64,000 nucleotides of DNA from Petunia secreta (taxonomy: Eukaryota; Streptophyta; Magnoliopsida; Solanales; Solanaceae), in the NCBI GenBank assembly GCA_029990175.1, contig JARKIP010000005.1, positions 36,713,501-36,777,500 of the forward strand. The letters run 5' to 3'. Positions 44,756 to 57,500 of the stretch are shown piece by piece; within the stretch, counting starts at the first letter, position 1; each line of letters opens with the position of its first letter. Position numbers and translations under genes: made by a program. Under the pieces are notes generated by a model, which ran no database searches, had not been told where the DNA came from, and worked only from the letters and a program-made list of their open reading frames with translations.

Positions 44756-44959
44756 GTAATTTGAGCTGCGTTTTCGCAGTTTCTGTGATGTTTCTGTGCT
44801 GAATTTCAGTTATTTTGCGGAAATATATCTGTTTTTGTGACTGTAAATCAATGATTTGAAATAAAAATTCGTGATTATGATCTCATTTGTACTGTAAACA
44901 AATTTGTTTTTGTTAGATGCGAATTTACTGTTATATATAATTAATATAAATCTGCATTA

Positions 44960-45294
44960 AGTTCAAAAGGGTATGCAGCACTAGGTGCTGGGGTTTGTGT
45001 TACGTTGAAGCAAAGCCCCGTTATAATATCCTGTAGCTATGATTATATTTTAGCTTAGCACTTCAAAATGACCTGTTGTCCAGCATTAAATGTTGGAGAT
45101 TAGTGTTACGTTGAAGCAAAGTCCCATTACAATATCCTATAGCTCTGTATTTTAGCATATAGAGCTGCACTTCAAAAAATCCCCCATGTTGTCCAGCATT
45201 AAATGATGGGGATTACTGTTAAGTTGAAGCAAAGTCCCATTACAATATCCTGTTGTCCAGCACTAAATGTTGGGGCTTAACGTTGAAGCAAATC
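44960..45294. repeat. Tandem repeat with palindromic core, left half
   Basis: Three to four units of about 110 bp, each with a core like CCAGCATTAAATGTTGG, then TTACGTTGAAGCAAAG, CCCATTACAATATCCTGTAG and TAGAGCTGCACTTCAAAA. The array is cut by element C at 45295 and continues at 59321. Confidence 0.75.
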
Positions 45295-46034
45295 TGATAA
45301 GAACCAAACCCCCACAAGGAGACCATTCACTCGGAGCCAAGTCAAGGATGTCCAAGAGGTGCATTTATACTTGGAGAAGAGAGGACGTGAGGAAGGAAGC
45401 GAGTGGAAGCCATTTCGGGTGCTCAAACTAGGCCTCACGCCTAAGGAAGAAGACAGCCCAGCAGAGCCAGGCGCCCCGCCTGAGCCAGGCGTCCCGCCTG
45501 GCAAGCCCACTGCCTAAGGAGCTGAAAATGCACAGGCGGACCGCCTAGTCAGGCGCCCCACCTAGCCAGGCGCCCCGCCTAACTGACAGCAATCCCAGGC
45601 GCCCCTCCCAGTTGTGAAGGCCTATGTTTATTTTACCGTTTTGCCCTACGTGGCCTATTTTGTGAACCTTATTAGTAAGGGTATTTTAGTCATTGTGCAA
45701 GCTTGGAAAACACTATAAATAGCCATGCTTATCCTATTTTGAACTTAGTCTACTTTTTGATGAATGAATATTGAACATGAGCAAGGCTCTTGGTTATTGA
45801 ATGAAACCCTTTGATTTGGGACTTGTAGTTCTTCTAGTGAATCTAGATGAATACTTTTCCTCTCCGACCATTCTACTTGCGTGCTCGCGTTAGCTCGAGG
45901 GTAGTTGCATAGCGTAGGTGTTCTTGTCCTTCTCTCGGGGTGTAACGGAACAAGTTCTCCGTTGCTACTTGGGATTAAAGATCGAGTTACGTCTCGTTCT
46001 TATCCTTTTTACTTTCCGCGTTTGATTCTTATCA
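45295..46034 (+). repeat. 5' LTR of element C
   Basis: 740 bp. Hairpin cluster at about 45467-45607 with the CCC-loop version (AGGCGCCCCGCCT), TATAAATA at 45714-45721, and the same downstream block as B and D. Confidence 0.92.
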
Positions 46035-46037
46035 GCT

Positions 46038-46049
46038 TGGTATCAGAGC
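46038..46049 (+). other. Primer-binding site of element C
   Basis: TGGTATCAGAGC, initiator Met-tRNA type, three bases after the LTR. Confidence 0.85.
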
Positions 46050-47239
46050 AAGGCTCGGGTTTTATTTCTACAAACCCCCGACCCTTGGTTCTTCGTGCCT
46101 AGTATCTTATCTTTTAGTTTTCTTGTTGTTGAAGATATTAGAAAGGAGAAAATTACAAAAAAAATTGAAAAATTGAAAATCTAAAAATTTGGTGTAACTT
46201 GTTGGTTTGGATGATTTGTGATATGGGTGTTATGGATTCTTGATCGTGATCGAATTCCCGTTGCTTAGGTATCAAATTTGTTTGGATTGGTGAAGTTTGA
46301 AAAATTGAAACCCCAACAACCCTTAAACCCTTGATAAACCTTGTTCTTGATGATTTTGGCTTGATTCTTGGGTTGGATTGATGCTCGATTGAAAACTTGT
46401 TATTGGGGATTGATCTTCATTGAAAATCAAATAATTCGGTACCAATTTTGTGGGATTTGAACATGTATAACACCAAGTTTGATGAATCACAATCCTTGTT
46501 GAAACCCTTTTGTTAAACCCTTGTGTTCTTGAAGTTCTTGACTTGAAATCCTGATTTGATTGATTGTTTGGATATAAATTTGATTGGGTTTTGTTAAGGA
46601 AGATCAAAAACAACTTTGGGTATCATTGGATTGTGAAAACAAGTTGAAAACATCGAATTTGAGGTTTGAAAATCGACTTGGAACAAGTTTGGAACGTGTT
46701 GAAACTGTCCCAGGCCCAGGCGCCCCGCCTGACTTGGCTACTGCCTAAGACCTCAGGCGCCCCGCCTAGGTCCCAGGCGCCCCACCTGAGTTTCAGGCGC
46801 CCCTCCTGAGTGCTGAACGTATTGTTTCGGGTAGATTTTCGTAGGTACTTCCCTTTGTTTGATAACATAACATCTAGTTAGTGCTACTTTGAGTAACCGA
46901 TCTACTTGAATAGTGCTAACCCTTTGATTGCTCTTAAGTGATTCGTGCCTAGCAAGGAGAGTAGACTTCTAAGGAAAAGCGTAGAACCTTTTAACTCAAG
47001 TCCTCACTTCAAAGTGCCTAGCGTTCATTGAGTCCCATTAACTCCACTCACCCCGGAGTGTGCGTGACTCGTGAATAGTTTAGTTGGGTTGAGGAATCGC
47101 TAATCATCTACGTGAAGCTTTGGAACTACGAGTCGAGTGAAATATCCACCGCCACCCAAAAGAGTGATCCGAGTGAACACAAGTGAGGGAGCGAGTGAGG
47201 TGTTTTAACTAACTCTTGTTTCTTTTCTTTGTAGGTATA
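46050..47239 (+). other. Untranslated leader of element C
   Basis: About 1.2 kb without supported coding sequence. Hairpin cluster at about 46707-46803. It ends TTTCTTTGTAG then GTATAATGG, a splice-acceptor-like context directly before the gag ATG. Confidence 0.6.
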
Positions 47240-50200
47240 ATGGCCAACGAAGGTCAAGATTTCATAAAGGAGGCCTTGGCTAGCCTTCTTGCCAAGATGG
47301 ATGTCATGACTCAAAGGATTGAGTCACTTGAAAAGGGTGCCTCAAGTACCCAAGGTGACCATGGGACCCCGAGTGTCCCAAATGAAAAGGGGACCCCGAG
47401 TGTCCAAATTGAGGCCGGTGAAGGCTCAAGTAGCCCTACCTTTACCCCGGAGCAAGTTGTTGAATTACTCAATCAACAACGGGTAAAGGAGGATCGAGAG
47501 AGAATTGAACGAACGGGCATTCCCCGTATCTTGGATAATCCCCCAAGAAACATTCCACTACCAAGACCCGTCCGAAATGTGCAACCTCTTGAGCAAGTTG
47601 ATGAAGCTCAAGAAGGGGAGGAAGTTGATTATGGTGACGATGTGTATGGGTTTGATGATCACTTTCAACCAAGGCGAGCTATGAATTGGGGTCGAAATGT
47701 GGATAGAGGTAGGGGCCGAGGTCGAGGGCCACCTATGGGATTTGTTGGTGGGAATGCGAGAAGGGAGTATGGTGTGAATGAAGATCACTATGGGGGCCAA
47801 CCGGAGCCTTTCCGTGGGGGTCGTGACAACACCAACCTCAATAGTGTGAAGCTTAGCCTTCCAACCTTTAAGGGGAATTGTGATCCGGAGGCTTACATTG
47901 AATGGGTGCTACAAATAGAAAGGTTGTTTGACACAAATGACATGACCGATGAGAAGAAGGGCACCTATGCTATTTCCTCTTTTGAATCCTATGCATCTAC
48001 TTGGTGGGAATCCATCAAGAGATCAAGAAAGAGAGCGGGAATTCCTATGATTGTGGGTTGGAATGACTTGAAGGGTATCATGAGTATCAAGTACATCACT
48101 CCTAGATATCGTCAAGAGCAACTCAAGAAACTTTATGAGTTGAAACAAGGTGTCAAGACGGTGCATGAATATTTTGATGAGTTTGAAAGAACTCGAATGG
48201 CCTTGGATATGGACACCGAAGATGAGGAGCAAGCCGTGATTCGTTTCATGAATGGTTTGAGCTATGGTATTGCTTCCCAATTGAGATTGCATTCTTATCT
48301 TTCACTTCAAGAGGTCCTTGATGCCGCTATTCGAGCCGAGCAATGGCTTGACAAAGAAAAGTCCACCCGTTACAAAAGCAACACTTCTACTTCCATGAGC
48401 AAGCCAAAGGATTGGAAAAATCCTACTCCCAATGCAAGATTCACAAATGCAAGTGGCCTTAGTGGAGCAAATGCAAGCAAAGATGTGAAGAAGCCGTTTG
48501 AGAAGTATACACCCAATGTTGGAGGTAATTCTAAAACTCAATTGAAAACTCCTACTTCTTCTTCCATTCAATGTCACAAATGCAAGGGGTATGGACACTT
48601 TACTAAGGAGTGTCCTACGAAGAGGACCATGGTGGTTGTTGGTGAACATGCCTATGAGCAAGAGAGTGAGCCGGAGGAAGATGAGGGAGTAGTGGAAGAT
48701 GAGGGAGTAGAGGAGGATGAACAAGATGATACGGTGGAGGATGAGGAGCCTCATACTTTCCTAGTAGTGAGGAGGAGCTTAGGAGCTATGATTGTGGAGG
48801 ATGGCGAAACCTTGCAAAGGGAAAACCTTTTCCATGCTAGGTGTCGTGTTAAGGGTGTTGTGTGCTCTATGATCATTGACTCCGGGAGTTGCACTAATGT
48901 TGTGAGCCAATCTCTTATAACCCAATTGAAGTTGCCAACCGTGAAACACCCCAAGCCATACTGGTTACAATGGCTTAGTGAATGTGGAGAGCTTAAGGTA
49001 ATGAAACAAGCCATGATCAAGTTTAGAATGGGTAGTTATGTTGATGAACACTTGTTCGGCGTTGTGCCCATGCAAGCTTGCCACCTTCTCTTTGGAAGGC
49101 CTTGGCAATTTGATCGGCAAGTGGTTCACAATGGACGTGTCAACACTTACACGCTCCAACATGAAGGGAAGAAATATGTGTTGAAGCCCCTAACTCCCAA
49201 ACAAGTGAGTGATGACTACAATCGAATGAGGGAGTTGAGGGAGGTGGCAAAGGCCAAGTCAATCATTGAGACCAGCCCTTTGTCCAAAAGCATGGTGGCA
49301 ATCCCACCTTCTTCTTCTACCGGTGGCGTTTGTGCCATGATGCAACCGGGCGAGATCTTAAAAGGAAATGATGGCACCAAGTTTCTCCTATGCCTAGTGC
49401 ACAAAGGTATGATCCTAAACTCTAATTGTGATTTTTCTTCTAACCCTTTGCCTAGTGTGTTTGAGAATGTCTTGAAGGATTTTGGGGACATGTTCCCGGA
49501 TGAGATGCCCGATGGCTTACCTCCCTTGAGGGGTATTGAACATCAAATCGACTTTATTCCGGGCTCTCAAATCCCAAACAAGCCGGCTTATAGGAGCAAT
49601 CCGGAGGATACAAGAGAATTGCAAAAGCAAGTTGATGAATTGCTCACTAAGGGCTTGGTGAGGGAGAGCTTGAGTCCTTGTGCCGTACCCGTGATCCTTG
49701 TTCCCAAAAAGGACGGCACTTGGAGGATGTGCGTTGATTGTCAGGCCGTGAACAAAATAACGGTAAAGTACCGTCATCCTATTCCCCGACTTGATGATAT
49801 GTTAGATGAATTAAGTGGTTCATGTGTGTTTAGCAAAATTGACCTTAGGTCCGGCTACCATCAAATCCGGATGAAACCGAGTGATGAATGGAAAACCGCA
49901 TTCAAGACCAAATTTGGTCTCTATGAATGGTTGGTAATGCCCTTCGGGCTTTCCAACGCACCTAGCACTTTCATGCGACTCATGAATCATGTTTTGAAGT
50001 CTTTTATCAATAAGTTTGTTGTTGTCTATTTTGATGATATCTTGATCTATAGTAAGACAATTGATTAACATGTTGATCACCTTAGGCAAGTGCTTGAAAG
50101 GTTGAGAGCCGAAAAGCTCTATGCTAATTTTAAAAAGTGTGCCTTTGGTGTTGAGAAGGTAGTCTTCCTTGGGTTTGTTGTGAGTGCTCAAGGAGTGGAG

Positions 50201-52338
50201 GTGGATGAGTCTAAGGTAGAGGCCATACGTGATTGGCCTACTCCTACTACCGTGACTCAAGTGAGGAGCTTTTATGGTCTTGCTAGCTTTTATAGGCGAT
50301 TTGTGAAAGACTTTAGCTCCATCGCCGCCCCACTCACCGAATTGGTGAAGAAAGGCCAACCTTTTGTGTGGGGAGAGCCTCAAGAGAAGGCCTTCCATGA
50401 GTTAAAAGGTAGGTTGAGTACCGCCCCTCTATTGCAATTGCCCGACTTCAGAAAGGCATTTGAGGTTGAATGTGATGCCTCGGGGGTGGGAATTGGTGGT
50501 GTATTAATGCAAGATAGCAAACCCATCGCCTACTTTAGTGAAAAGTTGAAAGGGGCCTCCTTGAACTATTCTACATATGACAAGGAGTTGTATGCCCTTG
50601 TGAGAGCCCTTGCCTATTGGCAACACTATCTTTGGCCTCGTGAGTTTGTAATCAAGAGTGACCATGAGTCACTCAAGCATTTGAGAGGCCAAGAGAAGCT
50701 CAATAAAAGACATGCCAAGTGGGTTGAATTCATTGAGTCCTTTCCCTATGTTATCCAATACAAGAAAGGGAAAGACAATGCTGTGGCGGATGCGCTTTCG
50801 AGAAAGTTTGCTCTAGCCACCACTCTCACCTCTAAGCTCATGGGATTTGAGAGCATTAAATTGATGTATGCTCATGACCCAAAGCTAAAGAGTGTCCATG
50901 ACACTCTATAGAAGAGGGAGAGAGTTGACAAATACCAATGGGTTAATGGATATATCTTCAAAAATGGTAGGGTGTGCATACCGGAGTCCTCTTGTAGAGA
51001 GTTGCTTGTGCATGAGGCACATTGCGGGGGACTCATGGGACATTTTGGCACAAGAAAGACTTTGGCTATTCTTAAAGAACAATTTCATTGGCCAAAGATG
51101 GGGGTGCAAGTGGAAAAGTTTTGCAAAAATTGCCTTGAGTGCAAGCGTGCTAAATCCAAAGCCCACCCCCATGGGTTGTATACCCCTCTCCCCGTACCTA
51201 CTAGTCCATGGTTGGATATATCAATGGATTTTGTGATGGGATTACCAAGGACTAGGGGGGCCATGATAGCATTTATGTTGTTGTGGATAGGTTCTCCAAA
51301 ATGGCTCATTTCATTCCATGCAAGAAATGCGATGATGCACAACATGTGGCAACTTTGTTTATTGAAAATGTTTTGAAGTTGCATGGTGTGCCTCAAACCA
51401 TAGTGAGTGATAGGGACACTAAGTTCCTAAGTCATTTTTGGAGGTGTTTATGGGGTGCTTTAGGCACCAAGCTCTTGTTCTCCACGTCCCACTACCCACA
51501 AACCGATGGGCAAACGGAAGTGGTAAACCGAACCTTGGGTGCTCTTCTTAGAGCCATGACCCGAGGTAAGGCCGGGACGCGGATTGATCGTCTACCTCTT
51601 ATGGATTTTGCCTACAATCGCACATTGCATAGCATGATAGGTATGACTCCATTCGAGTGTGGCTATGGATTTAACCCCTTGATTCCCCTTGATCTAACCC
51701 CTTTGCCAAGGGAAATGGTTGTTAATTTTGAAGGTAAAGCTAGAGCCAAGGCTTTGATGGAGGTTCATGCTAAGGCGAAGAAGAACTTGGAGGAAGCCTA
51801 TGCAAAGGTAGCCTCTAAGAAAAACAAGGGACGCAAGAAGGTGGAACTCAAGAAGGGTGATTATGTGTGGGTGCACTTCCGGAAAGAAAGGTTTCCAAAC
51901 CTTAGAAAAGGGAAGTTGGCACCCCGTGGAGATGGCCCATTCCAAGTGCTTTCAAAGATAAACAACAACGCCTATGTGGTCGACTTGCCAAGTGAGTATC
52001 AAGTTTCTAATACTTTCAATGTTTGTGACTTGGTTCCTTTGGATGTAGGTGATGACGAGGTCGTGGGTGATGATGCTTCAATTTCGAGGACGAAATCTTC
52101 TCAAGAAGGGGAGGATGATAAGAACCAAACCCCAACAAGGAGACCATTCACTCGGAGCCAAGTCAAGGATGTCCAAGAGGTGCATTTATACTTGGAGAAG
52201 AGAGGACGTGAGGAAGGAAGCGAGTGGAAGCCATTCCGGGTGCTCAAACTAGGCCTCACGCCTAAGGTAGAAGACAGCCCAGCAGAGCCAGGCGCCCCGC
52301 CTGAGCCAGGCGTCCCGCCTGGCAAGCCCACTGCCTAA
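47240..52338 (+). pseudogene. Element C gag-pol polyprotein with two stops and a frameshift
   Basis: Starts MANEGQDF. Gag core SVKLSLPTFKG (about 47845) and STWWESIKRS; zinc knuckle CHKCKGYGHFTKEC (about 48570); protease [13 protein letters not shown] (about 48870). RT runs from PVILVPKKDGTWRMCVDC (about 49690) through KIDLRSGYHQIRM to YFDDILIYSK (about 50030). A TAA at about 50066 interrupts RT. RNase H follows with [14 protein letters not shown] (about 50465) and [17 protein letters not shown] lies at about 50909. Integrase has an HHCC-type zinc finger ([24 protein letters not shown]) and a 1-base frameshift in a G run near 51260. [21 protein letters not shown] and HYPQTDGQTEVVNR follow, the last near 51500. 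The C-terminus NNAYVVDLPSEYQVS and [13 protein letters not shown] runs into the 3' LTR. No chromodomain seen. Confidence 0.9.
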
Positions 52339-52530
52339 GGAGCTGAAAATGCACAGGCGGACCGCCTAGCCAGGTGCCCCACCCAGGCGCCCCGCCTGAG
52401 CCAGGCGCCCCGCCTAACTGACAGCAATCCCAGGCGCCCCTCCCAGATTCCAGGCGCCCCTCCCAGCTGTGAAGGCCTATGTTTATTTTACCGTTTTGCC
52501 CTACGTGACCTATTTTATGAACCTTATTAG
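52116..52530 (+). repeat. 3' LTR of element C, left part
   Basis: Starts TGATAAGAACC after the purine tract AAGAAGGGGAGGA and runs to ATTAG, where element D inserted. Continues at 58962. Confidence 0.9.
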
Positions 52531-53280
52531 TGATAAGACCCAAATCGTGCCAAGACACTTTCCGACATGTGCCAAGCTTGGAAGATACAATGGACTTGAA
52601 GTCAAGGGCTTTGGAAGTGTTCCGTACGGTTTCAACACTAGGCTCCACGCCTAAGGAGGAGGAAGGAGGCCCAGCGCAGCCAGGCGCCCCGCCTAGGAAG
52701 CTCACTGCCTAAGAATTGAATTGTGCCCAGGCGGGGCCTGCCTAGGCGCCCCAGCCCAGGCGCCCGCCTAGCCCAGGCGCCCCGCCTAGCCCCAGGCGCC
52801 CCACCTAGCTTCAGCATGTTCCAGGCGCCCCTCCCAGCCCCAAGCGCCCCTCCTAGCTGCTGAACTTATGTTTCTTTTACTGTTTTGCCCTACGTGGCTT
52901 GTTTAATGAACCTTATTAGTAAGGGTATTTAAGTCATTGTGTAAGCTTGGGAAACACTATAAATAGCCAAGCCTAGCTTATTTTACATTTAGTTTTGTTG
53001 AATGATGAATTGAATATTGTAAAGAGTGAATCTCTTTGGGTTTATGAAAACCAACCTTAGTTGGGACTTGTTACTTCTAGTGGATTCTAGTTGCCTAACA
53101 ACCCCTATCCGACCATTCTACTTGCGAGTTCTAGTTGACTCGAGGGTAGTTGCATAGCGTAGGTGTTCTTGTCCTTCTCCCGGGGTGTAGCGGAACAAGT
53201 TCTCCGTTGCTACTTGGGATTAGAGATCGAGTTACGTCTCGTTCTTATCCTTTTTACTTTCCGCGTTTCGATTCTTATCA
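52531..53280 (+). repeat. 5' LTR of element D
   Basis: 750 bp; hairpin cluster at about 52675-52855, TATAAATA at 52958-52965. Confidence 0.92.
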
Positions 53281-53283
53281 GTT

Positions 53284-53295
53284 TGGTATCAGAGC
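53284..53295 (+). other. Primer-binding site of element D
   Basis: TGGTATCAGAGC, initiator Met-tRNA type. Confidence 0.85.
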
Positions 53296-54504
53296 AAGGC
53301 TCGGGTTTTGTTTCTACAAACCCCCGACCCTTGGTTCTTCGTGCCTAGTATCTATCCTTTTAGTTTTCTTGTTGTTGAAGTTATTGAAAGAAGAAAATTA
53401 CAAAAAAATTGAAAAATTGAAAAATACAAAAATTTGGTGTAACTTGTTGATTTGGATGATTTGTGATATGGGTGTTATGGATTCTTTATCGTGATTGATT
53501 TCCCGTTGCTTAGGTACCAAAATTATTGGAATTGGTGAAGTTTGAAAAATTGAAACCCCAAAACCCCTTAAATCCTTGATGAACTTGTTCTTGATGAATT
53601 TTGGCTTGATTCTTGGGTTGGATTGATGTTTGATTGAAAACTTGATATTGGGGATTGATCTTCATTGAAAAACAAACGATTCGGTACCAATTTTGTGGGA
53701 TTTGAACATGTATAACACCAACTTTGATGAATCACAATCCTTGTTGAAACCCTTTTGTTAAACCCTTGTGTTCTTGAGTTTCTTGGCATTGAACCTTGTT
53801 TTGATTGATTGTTTGGATATAAATTTGATTGGGTTTTGTTAAGGAAGATCAAAAACAACTTTGGGTATCATTGGATTGTGAAAACAAGTTGGAAACATCG
53901 GATTTGGGGCTTGGAAATCGACTTGAAACAAGTTTTGAACGTGTTGAAACTGTCCCAGGCCCAGGCGCCCCGCCTAAGCCAGGCGCCCCGCCTGACTTGG
54001 CTACTGCCTAAGACCTCAGGCGCCCCGCCTGATTGCCTGCACAGTTAGGCGCCCCTCCTGCATTCCAGGCGCCCCACCTGCTGCTGAAACAAGTTGTTTT
54101 GGGTAGAATTTCGTAGGTATTCCCATTTGTTTGATTGCATTAGTTCCGGTTAGTGCTATTAGAGTATAATCCTACTCGATTAGTACTAATCACTTTGAGC
54201 TATTAGGATCATCGTGCCTAGAAAGGAGACTAGAATTCAAAGAAGATCCGTAGTATCTTTTGGTTCAAGTCCTCACTTCAAATTGCTTAGCGTTCATCGA
54301 GTCATATCAACTCCACTCGCCCCGGAGTACAATTGGCTTGTGAATAGTTGGTTGAATTGAGGATTGATAGTCAACTCCTTGAAGCTTTGAGTAACAAGTC
54401 CGAGTGAAATATCCACCGCCACCCAAAAGAGTGATCCGAGTGAACACAAGTGAGGGAGTGGGTGAGGTGTTTTGACTAACTCTTGTTTCTTCCTTGTAGG
54501 TACA
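53296..54504 (+). other. Untranslated leader of element D
   Basis: About 1.2 kb, similar to the leaders of B and C. Hairpin cluster at about 53955-54080. It ends TTCCTTGTAG then GTACAATGG, again acceptor-like just before gag. Confidence 0.6.
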
Positions 54505-57500
54505 ATGGCAAACGAAGGAGATGATCCCATGAAGAACTTCATGGCCACCATTATGGCTAAATTGGAGGATATCTCATTGAGACTTGAAACCGTCGAGAGG
54601 AATCAAGTTGAGACCGGTGAGAGGAGGACCCCGAGTGTCCAAATTGAATCCGGAGAGGGCACGAGTCATAGCACTCCTATGACTCCCGGACACTTTGTTG
54701 AGCTAACCAAGAAGTATGAACAAAGCAAAGTTGAAGCTCTACGAGAGCGTGAGTTGGGCAATCCCCAACAAGAGAGCAATCCTCTCAACTTGGGCAATCC
54801 CCAAGGAAGTGCTCCACTTCGAAGACCCGTTAGGTTTGTCCCACCTCTTGAGCAAGTTGTTGAGGCTCAAGAAGAGGGGGAAGCCGGGTATGGTGATGAA
54901 GCCTATGGGTATGATGCTCATTATCAACCTAGGAGGCAAATGAATTGGGGTCGAAATGTGGATCGGGGTAGAGGCCGAGGTCGAGGGCCACCCATGAGAT
55001 TTGATGGAAGGAATGCTAGGAGAGAATATGTTGCTCATGATGACCATTATGGAGGCCAACCGGAGCCTAACTATGGGGTGCGTGACAACAACAACAATCT
55101 CAATAGTGTGAAGCTTAACCTTCCATTCTTTAAGGGAACTTGTGATCCGGAGGCGTACATGGAATGGTTTCTACTCATAGAGAGAGTGTTTGACACAAAT
55201 GAGATGACCGATGAGAAGAAAGGTACTTATGCTATTTCATCTTTTGAGTCTTATGCTTCTACTTGGTGGGAGTCCATAAAGAGGACAAGAAGGAGAGCGG
55301 GTGTGCATGTGAATGTGACATGGAATGAATTGAAGGCCCTCATGAATACCAAGTATGTGACTCCTAGATATCGTCAAGAGCAACTCAAGAAGCTCTATGA
55401 TCTAAAGCAAGGTGTCAAGACGGTTCATGAGTACTTTGATGAGTTTTAGAAGATCCGAATGGCCTTAGATATGGAGACCGAGGATGAAGAGCAAGCCATG
55501 ATCCGTTTCAAGAATGGCTTGAGCTATGGTATAGCTTCTCAATTGAGGTTGCATTCTTATCCTTCACTTCAAGATCTATTGGAAGCCGCTATTGACGCCG
55601 AGCAATGGCTTAAGGGAGAAAAGTCCACCCGGTACAAGAGTAGCACTCCTACTCCCGTGAACTAACCAAAAGAGTGGAAAACCCCAAATACAAGCTTTCC
55701 AAGTGCCAATGCTAGCAAAGAAGTGAAGAAGCCATATGAGAAGATTACTCCACCTTTGGAAGGTACTTCTAAAACTCGCTTGAGTAATCCTATTTCCACT
55801 TCTACTCAATGTTATAAGTGCAAGGGCTATGGGCATATTGCTAAAGAATGCTCCACAAAACGAACCATGGTTGTGGTTGGCAATTTAGTGTATGAACAAG
55901 AGAGTGAGTTCGAAAATGGAGAAGTAGAGGGGAATGAGGAAGTTGATTGTGAGGAGGCCGTAGAAGAGGATGATGGCCCTCAAATGTTCTTGGTGGTTAG
56001 GAGAAGCTTGAGTACCATTTTTATGGAAGAGGAGGTGGAAAATGATCAAAGGGAAAACCTCTTTCATGCTAGGTGCCGAGTAATGGGCCAAGTATGTTCA
56101 ATGGTTGTTGATTCGGGGAGTTGTACCAACATAGTGAGCCAAACCTTGATTTCCCAATTGAAGTTACCCACTCTAAAGCATCCAAAACCATATCGTTTAC
56201 AATGGCTTAGCGAGTGTGGTGAACTAAGGGTGGTGAAACAAGTGTTGATTGAGTTTAGCATTGGGAGCTATAAGGATAAGATCATGTTTGACGTGGTCCC
56301 GATGCAAGCATGCCATTTATTGTTTGGGAGACCATGGCAACATGATAGGTGTGTAGTGCATGATGGCCGGACCAACTCCTATACGGTCAAGCAAGATGGG
56401 AGAAAGTATGTGCTTAGACCTTTGACTCCAAGGCAAGTAAGGGAAGACTACAAACGAATGAAGGAGTTGAGGGAAGAGGCTAAAGCAAAGTCACCCATTG
56501 TACTTGAACCCGAGGCAAACAATCTTATTGTTTTGCCAATGCATGATGAAAATGAGAGTCACTCCACTTCAAATGAGAGAGAAAAGATAGAGAGAAGTGA
56601 GGGAGTGACCGGTGACAATCCAAGAGAGGAAAAAGGAGAGGATTTGAGGAGTGATGTGAGGGGATTGTCACCACAAACTACACTTGACCATGAGGTAAAA
56701 TTGAGAGAGATGAGAGGTGAGGAAAGAAAAATTGAGAGTGAGAGCACCCAATGTTCTAACACTTCTTCATCTTCTACCTTTTCTTGTCAAAGTTCTTGTG
56801 TAGGTACATTTGAAGACAAGCCATTGGAGCCTCAATGTGAGCTTCATGAAGGAGAAGTTGCTTTTGACACTTCAAACCTTGTGAGTGATCAAGGAAGTAC
56901 TACAAATGTAAGTGTTGCTTCACCTCTTCATGAACCTACTAGGTACTTGTCTTGTGATGACTCAACACTAGTTGGAGCTTGTGATGCGTCTAGTGAATAT
57001 GCCACTAGTGAAGAGTCTAGTTGTCAACTTGAGTTTGCATGTGAAACACTAGTTGGGAGGAGCACTATGCCACATCATGATGTGAGCTCATTGTTCATTG
57101 AACCCCTCCCTACTGTAGATTTGATGGTTGACCATGATTGTGACCTTTGCTATGACACACCACCAACTTTTGACAAATGGGGAGATGAGATAGTTGATCA
57201 TTCCCTTATTGATATGCTTCTATTTGGTGGGCCAATGTGTTGTGGTAAGGATGGTCTTGAACTTGAGGAGTCCAAATTGCATGAATTGGACAAGGTTGTC
57301 TATGATGACTCCTCAAGTGAACTTAGTCTTGATAACTTGTCTATGCTTGATCATGATAGTGAGATGCATATTTACACTAATCTATTGTTTGAAGGCATTC
57401 TCATTAGTGGTAATGACTTGTATCGGACTAGGGTGAATAGTAAATTGGAACCCCCATGGTGTGAAAGACTTGATTCCTTAGGCAACCCATTGTTTGAGAA

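Noticed and set aside
51240..52338. Chromodomain at the integrase C-terminus of element C
   Set aside because: The sequence after YVVDLPSEYQVS goes straight to a short acidic linker and [12 protein letters not shown]; no aromatic-cage chromodomain pattern was seen.
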